7,804 nt of DNA from an uncultured Oxalobacteraceae bacterium. Lineage in GTDB: Bacteria; Pseudomonadota; Gammaproteobacteria; Burkholderiales; Burkholderiaceae. Positions 5,015-7,804 of this stretch are shown here, one piece after another. Position 1 is the first letter of the stretch. Each line of letters opens with the position of its first letter. The stretch spans positions 1 to 7,804 of the forward strand of contig CAMLIL010000155.1 in the NCBI GenBank assembly GCA_946480015.1, read 5' to 3'. The notes under the pieces are model-generated. The model worked only from the letters and a program-made list of their open reading frames with translations. It did not search any database and was not told the origin of the DNA. Made by a program: the position numbers and the translations under genes.

Positions 5015-6043
5015 ATGAAGTTAAAGATAGGCGAACTGGCGCGGCGCTCGGGCGTTACCGTCAGGGCCCTGCACCACTACGACAGCATCGGCCTGCTGCG
5101 GCCTTCTGCGCGTTCCGGCGCCGGCTACCGGCTGTATGACCACGACGACATCGCGCGCCTGCATCACATCCAGGCCCTGCGCCGTTTTGGCATGCCGCTG
5201 GCCGACATCGGGACCTTCCTCGCGGGGCCGGACGCGCGCCTTGGCGGCATCGTCGACCAGCAGATCGCAGCGCTCACGCGCGAGATCGAGCAGGCCGCCC
5301 TGCTGCGCAGCCAGCTCACTGCCTTGCGCACCCAGCTGGCCAATGGCGAAGCGCCCGACCTCGCGTCCTGGCTGACCACACTGGAGCGCATGACCATGTA
5401 CGATAAATACTTTAGCAAGGAAGAACTGGCGCAGCTGCCCTTCGCCGACCACGCCCCCACCGCCCGCAAGGAGTGGGCAGACATGGTGGCGCACGCCGCC
5501 AGGCTGATCGCCGACGGTGTGCCGCCGTCGAGCGAAGAGGCGCGCCAGCTGGCACGGCAATGGATGAGCGCACTGGAACGCGACACCGGCGGCAATCCCG
5601 AATTTGCCCTGCGCATCACCAGCATGCACGACCAGGAACCGTCCATGCGCGCGCAAAATGGCATCACGCAGGAAATCCAGGACTATGTGTTCGAGGCGTT
5701 CACCCAGTTCCGCCTGGCGCTGTTCAAGAACTACCTGTCGGACGAGGAGTTCGCCTTCATGAACGCCAACTACCGCAAGCGTTCGTTCGAATGGCCTGCG
5801 CTGATCGCGCGCGTGCGCAAGGTGTTCCAGGCCGGCATTCCGCCCGGCCATCCGGACATGCAGGCGCTGGTGCGCGAATGGATGGACCTGACCTGCTCGT
5901 ATGCCGGGAACGATCCCGCCACCCACCAGAAACTGCGCAGCGCCTACGAGACCGAACCGCTGCTGCGGATCGGCAGCTGGATCACCGACGACATGAAAGG
6001 CTATATCGGCCAGGCGATGGCGGTGGCGCGGTCACGCTCCTAG
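5015..6043 (+). CDS. MerR-family regulator with two tandem TipAS-like domains
   Basis: A predicted DNA-binding, ligand-sensing transcription regulator of 342 residues. The MerR head (about 1-70) is textbook: LKIGELARRSGVTVRALHHYD (3-23), SGAGYRLYDHDDIARL (34-49) and IQALRRFGMPLADI (52-65). A dimerisation coiled coil follows (about 76-110). The rest resembles the TipAS antibiotic-binding domain of Streptomyces TipAL, but in two copies: about 132-229 and 240-335. Each has a Y-x-S-x-E-E-x-A opening (YFSKEELA at 132, YLSDEEFA at 240), then a block from Trp154 or Trp260 with matching GVPP/GIPP, RQWM/REWM, QEPSMR/TEPLLR and ITQEIQDYV/ITDDMKGYI. An ungapped comparison of the 76-residue blocks gives 19 identities. 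The only cysteine is Cys294 in the second copy. The ordinary TipAL plan has one TipAS domain. It lies 41 bp after the glycosylase gene, so it probably shares that transcript and may regulate it; the ligand is unknown. Confidence 0.9.
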   Translation: MKLKIGELARRSGVTVRALHHYDSIGLLRPSARSGAGYRLYDHDDIARLHHIQALRRFGMPLADIGTFLAGPDARLGGIVDQQIAALTREIEQAALLRSQLTALRTQLANGEAPDLASWLTTLERMTMYDKYFSKEELAQLPFADHAPTARKEWADMVAHAARLIADGVPPSSEEARQLARQWMSALERDTGGNPEFALRITSMHDQEPSMRAQNGITQEIQDYVFEAFTQFRLALFKNYLSDEEFAFMNANYRKRSFEWPALIARVRKVFQAGIPPGHPDMQALVREWMDLTCSYAGNDPATHQKLRSAYETEPLLRIGSWITDDMKGYIGQAMAVARSRS

Positions 6044-6046
6044 TCC

Positions 6047-6061
6047 GACGGCGCCGCCGTC
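6047..6061 (+). terminator. Short GC hairpin after the MerR gene (weak terminator candidate)
   Basis: gacggc (6047-6052) and gccgtc (6056-6061) form a 6-bp GC-rich stem with a gcc loop, three bases after the MerR stop. No T-run follows, so intrinsic termination would be inefficient. It may only mark the operon end or protect the mRNA 3' end. Confidence 0.3.
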
Positions 6062-6113
6062 TCGGTGGTAACATTGATATCGAATGCGGCCACGCACACA
6101 CGGATTGCCCACC

Positions 6114-6533
6114 ATGACCGTCCCCGATATCCGCTGGAAGCAACGCTTCAGCAATTTCACCAAGGCCCTGGCCCAACTGAATGAAGCGCACGCCTTGAGC
6201 AAGCAGCGCGCACTCTCGCGTCTTGAGCAACAAGGCCTCATCCAAGCCTTCGAATTTACTTACGAACTGGCCTGGAATACCTTGCGCGACTACCTCAGCT
6301 ACCAAGGGATTGCGGACCTGATCGGTTCGCGCGACACCACGCGCGAAGCTTTCGCACGTAATCTCATAGCCGACGGCGATGGCTGGATGATGATGCTGAC
6401 GGACAGGAATCGCAGCTCGCATACGTACAACGAGACGACTGCCGGAGAAATTGTCCAGCATATCCACGCACGTTATGTGGATTTGTTCGCTGCGCTGGCA
6501 TCAGCCCTGCAAGCCAGGCTTGGAGAAACGTAA
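6114..6533 (+). CDS. HEPN protein / nucleotidyltransferase substrate-binding protein (HepT-like toxin candidate)
   Basis: A 139-residue all-helical protein of the NTase_sub_bind/HI0074 type, part of the HEPN superfamily. Family-typical stretches are DIRWKQRFSNFTKALAQL (5-22), FEFTYELAWNTLRDYLSYQG (46-65), GSRDTTREAF (71-80) and RNRSSHTYNE (98-107). The last holds Arg98-x4-His103-x-Tyr105, the R-x4-H-x-Y motif of HepT toxins. In the characterised Shewanella HepT/MntA pair the Arg/His are the RNase residues, and the partner modifies the tyrosine with AMP to inactivate the toxin. The stop overlaps the next gene's ATG (TAATG), and toxin-first order is as in HepT/MntA. I chose the ATG at 6114 because the homologous region begins right there; an ATG at 6084 would add ten unlike residues. 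Neither has a clear ribosome site or promoter. GC is visibly lower than in neighbouring genes. Toxicity itself is inferred; some HI0073/HI0074 pairs have no proven toxin role. Confidence 0.88.
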   Translation: MTVPDIRWKQRFSNFTKALAQLNEAHALSKQRALSRLEQQGLIQAFEFTYELAWNTLRDYLSYQGIADLIGSRDTTREAFARNLIADGDGWMMMLTDRNRSSHTYNETTAGEIVQHIHARYVDLFAALASALQARLGET

Positions 6534-6862
6534 TGCTGGACACGTCGGCACAACGATTCGGCCTGAGCGAATCGCTGATCGCGCGGATCAATGCGGTGTT
6601 TGCGGCTTACCCGCAGGTGCAGCAAGCGCGGCTCTACGGCTCCCGCGCCAGAGGCAATTTCAAACGGGGTTCGGACATCGATCTCGCCATCGTCGGTGCC
6701 CACCTGACCGATCAGCATCTCTTGCATATCGAGTCCGATCTCGACGACCTCTGTCTTCCCTACAAGATCGATCTGACTCGCCTGGACCGGATCGACAACG
6801 GCGAGCTCAGGAAGCAGATCGATCGCGTCGGCAAGACTTTCTACCAGGCGCCGGAAACATAA
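6533..6862 (+). CDS. MNT-type minimal nucleotidyltransferase (MntA-like antitoxin candidate)
   Basis: A 109-residue protein of the DNA polymerase beta-like nucleotidyltransferase fold in its minimal form. The active-site motif LYGSRARGNFKRGSDIDLAI (34-53) gives the GS loop (Gly36-Ser37), the metal-binding pair Asp48 and Asp50, and a third acidic residue, Asp80, in YKIDLTRLD. All three carboxylates are present, so it should be catalytically competent. In HepT/MntA systems this partner transfers AMP to the HEPN toxin's tyrosine (Tyr105 in the gene before it). The ATG shares one base with the upstream TAA, and ggag (6522-6525) sits seven bases before it, so translation is probably coupled and the two products made together. 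It lies tail-to-tail with tRNA-fMet, separated by the tRNA terminator. It could instead be a KNTase-like enzyme with another target, but the adjacent HEPN gene makes the pair the best reading. Confidence 0.9.
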   Translation: MLDTSAQRFGLSESLIARINAVFAAYPQVQQARLYGSRARGNFKRGSDIDLAIVGAHLTDQHLLHIESDLDDLCLPYKIDLTRLDRIDNGELRKQIDRVGKTFYQAPET

Positions 6863-6883
6863 GCGTTGGAATTGCTCCGTACC

Positions 6884-6921
6884 AAAACAAAAAAACCGCC
6901 GATCTCTCGCAAGATCGACGG
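6884..6921 (-). terminator. Intrinsic terminator of the tRNA-fMet gene
   Basis: Read on the minus strand, ccgtcgatct (6921-6912) pairs with agatcggcgg (6905-6896) over ten base pairs (one G-U) with a six-base loop. It is followed by seven T, a G and four T (6895-6884). It starts 10 bp after the tRNA's CCA end. No T-run exists on the plus-strand side, so it serves only the tRNA. Confidence 0.93.
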
Positions 6922-6931
6922 CTTCGGAATA

Positions 6932-7008
6932 TGGTTGCGGGGACAGGATTTGAACCTGTGACCTTCGGGTTATGAGCCCGACGAGCTGCCAGACTGCTCC
7001 ACCCCGCG
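6932..7008 (-). tRNA. Initiator tRNA-fMet (anticodon CAU)
   Basis: A complete 77-base tRNA with encoded CCA. Initiator hallmarks are all present: unpaired C1 (7008) opposite A72; three consecutive G-C pairs in the anticodon stem (tcggg-ctcataa-cccga) with CAU at 6974-6972; and an A11-U24 pair in the D stem (gagc/gctc). The T arm reads acagg-ttcaaat-cctgt and the acceptor stem gcgggg/ccccgc. It differs from the E. coli metZ/metY product mainly in the T stem and D loop. It carries formyl-methionine to start codons. It stands alone with its own promoter and terminator. Confidence 0.98.
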
Positions 7009-7020
7009 TCTGATGCAATC

Positions 7021-7049
7021 ATTATACGGCGCTTCGCCTCTTTAGGCAA
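7021..7049 (-). promoter_or_regulatory. Promoter of tRNA-fMet
   Basis: On the minus strand a perfect -10 TATAAT (7026-7021) is preceded at the ideal 17-bp spacing by TTGCCT (7049-7044), four of six to the -35 consensus. A perfect TTGACA lies directly next to it (7055-7050) but at 23 bp, too far to pair with this -10. Transcription would start near 7014, just before the mature 5' end at 7008. The few bases after the -10 are not GC-rich, unlike the discriminator of strongly stringent-controlled promoters. Confidence 0.8.
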
Positions 7050-7114
7050 TGTCAATGCAATGCATCCAGACGATAGCCGAATCCATATCGGTCCTCCGCG
7101 CCCAGGCGCGCCCC

Positions 7115-7139
7115 GCCGCAGTGCGGCACAGCCTATAGA
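7115..7139 (+). promoter_or_regulatory. Possible -10 element and 13-bp palindrome upstream of the NUDIX gene
   Basis: A TATAGA (7134-7139) could be a -10 box giving a leader of about 37 bases, but no acceptable -35 stands 16-18 bp upstream. Just before it is the palindrome gccgca-g-tgcggc (7115-7127), which could be an operator or chance in GC-rich sequence. The rest of the gap between tRNA-fMet and this gene shows nothing else I can name. Confidence 0.3.
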
Positions 7140-7182
7140 ATTGGGTGTAAAGTAAGCGACAACACCATTTTTCTGGCTCTCT

Positions 7183-7767
7183 ATGAAATTCTGCTCCGAG
7201 TGCGCCCACCCTGTCGCCCTGTTGATTCCCGAAGGCGATAACCGGCCACGCTATGTCTGCGCGCAATGCGATGCAATCCATTACCAAAACCCCAAGCTGG
7301 TGGTCGGCTCCATTCCCGTGTGGGAACAGGACGGCGAGCTGAAAGTGCTGCTGTGCAAACGCGCGATTGAACCTCGCCACGGCTACTGGACCCTGCCGGC
7401 CGGCTTCATGGAAAACGCCGAGACCACCGCGGAAGCGGCGGTGCGCGAAACCGAAGAAGAAGCCGGCGCCAACATCGACATCGGCAATCTCTTCACCCTG
7501 CTCAACGTGGCCCAGGTCCACCAGGTCCACCTGTTCTACCTGGCCCGCCTGCGCGACCTGGCCTTCGCGCCCGGTGTCGAAAGCCTCGACGTACGCCTGT
7601 TCGCCGAGCATGAAATTCCCTGGGACGAACTGGCCTTCCCCACCATTCGCACAACCCTGGAACTGTTCTTCGCCGATCGCGTCAAAATCAGGGAACAGGG
7701 CGGCGACTTCCGTTTCCACAGTCACGATATCGTGCGCCCGATGCGCATCGAAAGCGATCCCCACTAA
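7183..7767 (+). CDS. Zn-ribbon NUDIX hydrolase
   Basis: A cytosolic pyrophosphohydrolase of 194 residues, cleaving a nucleoside diphosphate linked to another group. The exact substrate cannot be read from sequence; related Zn-ribbon NUDIX proteins act on substrates such as ADP-ribose, NADH or FAD. The N terminus has a zinc ribbon with Cys4-x2-Cys7 and Cys26-x2-Cys29, of the Nudix_N_2 type, followed by IHYQNPKLVVGSIP. The NUDIX box (74-96) fits Gx5Ex7REUxEExGU: Gly74, Glu80, Arg88-Glu89, Glu92-Glu93 and Gly95, with Thr90 at the first hydrophobic position. The metal-binding glutamates are intact, so it should be active. ALLCKR-like and YWTLPAGF (69-75 region) segments match this subgroup. There is no clear Shine-Dalgarno before the ATG. 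It is divergent from tRNA-fMet and ends 3 bp before the probable aat start, so it may be co-transcribed with aat. Confidence 0.93.
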   Translation: MKFCSECAHPVALLIPEGDNRPRYVCAQCDAIHYQNPKLVVGSIPVWEQDGELKVLLCKRAIEPRHGYWTLPAGFMENAETTAEAAVRETEEEAGANIDIGNLFTLLNVAQVHQVHLFYLARLRDLAFAPGVESLDVRLFAEHEIPWDELAFPTIRTTLELFFADRVKIREQGGDFRFHSHDIVRPMRIESDPH

Positions 7768-7770
7768 CCC

Positions 7771-7804
7771 ATGATTCCCTGGCTCGAGTCCCACTCTCCG
7801 TTTC
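7771..7804 (+). CDS. aat: Start of leucyl/phenylalanyl-tRNA-protein transferase (partial)
   Basis: Only 11 codons are present before the window ends: MIPWLESHSPF. This closely resembles the conserved N terminus of Aat, typically MIPWL followed by an acidic residue and then a Pro-Phe a few positions on. Aat adds Leu or Phe from aminoacyl-tRNA to proteins with N-terminal Arg or Lys, marking them for ClpS/ClpAP. A NUDIX gene just upstream of aat is an arrangement I recognise from Burkholderiales. No Shine-Dalgarno is seen. The call rests on 11 residues plus context. Confidence 0.65.
   Translation, partial: MIPWLESHSPF

Noticed and set aside
5021..5926. 301-residue minus-strand open frame opposite the MerR gene
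   Set aside because: The sense strand encodes an unmistakable MerR head and TipAS-like repeats; the antisense product shows no motif.
6084..6113. Upstream ATG at 6084 as the HEPN protein start
   Set aside because: It would add ten residues (MRPRTHGLPT) with no resemblance to the family, and no well-spaced ribosome site was found for it.
6473..7018. Minus-strand open frame of 181 codons covering the tRNA and the HEPN/MNT genes
   Set aside because: It reads straight through tRNA-fMet and its terminator and opposes two genes with clear motifs.
1..7804. CRISPR array, insertion sequence, phage gene, rRNA or riboswitch
   Set aside because: I saw no regularly spaced direct repeats, no transposase, integrase or phage-like protein, no rRNA sequence and no leader resembling a known riboswitch.

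Overview
The window looks like a high-GC betaproteobacterial chromosome, most likely from the order Burkholderiales and probably the Oxalobacteraceae (Massilia, Duganella or Janthinobacterium type). The grounds are the coaBC-dut order at the left end, the high GC with strong G/C third-position preference, an initiator tRNA with an encoded CCA end, and a Zn-ribbon NUDIX gene next to what looks like the start of aat at the right end. The taxon is inferred from recognition, not from a database search.

Layout. 1-1697: housekeeping pair coaBC (coenzyme A synthesis) and dut (dUTPase), plus the last codons of an upstream gene. 1698-1817: a 120-bp long imperfect palindrome with MITE- or ERIC-like architecture that fills the gap after dut. 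1839-2930: a lipoprotein with a PDZ-like region and an M48 peptidase-like region whose HExxH zinc motif is degenerate. 2941-3075 (minus): a small 44-residue membrane protein, convergent with the lipoprotein and divergent from the next operon. 3097-6043: a co-directional run of an XdhC/CoxI-family protein, an AlkA-like DNA glycosylase (4-bp overlap with xdhC) and a MerR regulator with two tandem TipAS-like domains. 6114-6862: a two-gene HEPN/MNT module (HepT/MntA-like; TAATG overlap). 6884-7049 (minus): a complete tRNA-fMet transcription unit with promoter, tRNA and intrinsic terminator. 7183-7767: a Zn-ribbon NUDIX hydrolase. 7771-7804: the first 11 codons of a probable aat.

How the genes work together. 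CoaBC and Dut are core metabolism. The XdhC-like/AlkA/MerR-TipAS run is probably one transcript. It joins a molybdoenzyme-maturation-type protein, an alkylation-repair glycosylase and a ligand-responsive regulator, but no molybdoenzyme subunit lies in the window, so any shared function is inference. The HEPN/MNT pair keeps the residues of a toxin-antitoxin system in which the nucleotidyltransferase modifies a tyrosine beside the HEPN RNase motif. It lies tail-to-tail with tRNA-fMet, has visibly lower GC than its neighbours, and is the most accessory-looking part of the window.

The observations most worth following are the degenerate M48 lipoprotein, the duplicated TipAS domain, the HEPN/MNT module and the palindromic element at 1698-1817.
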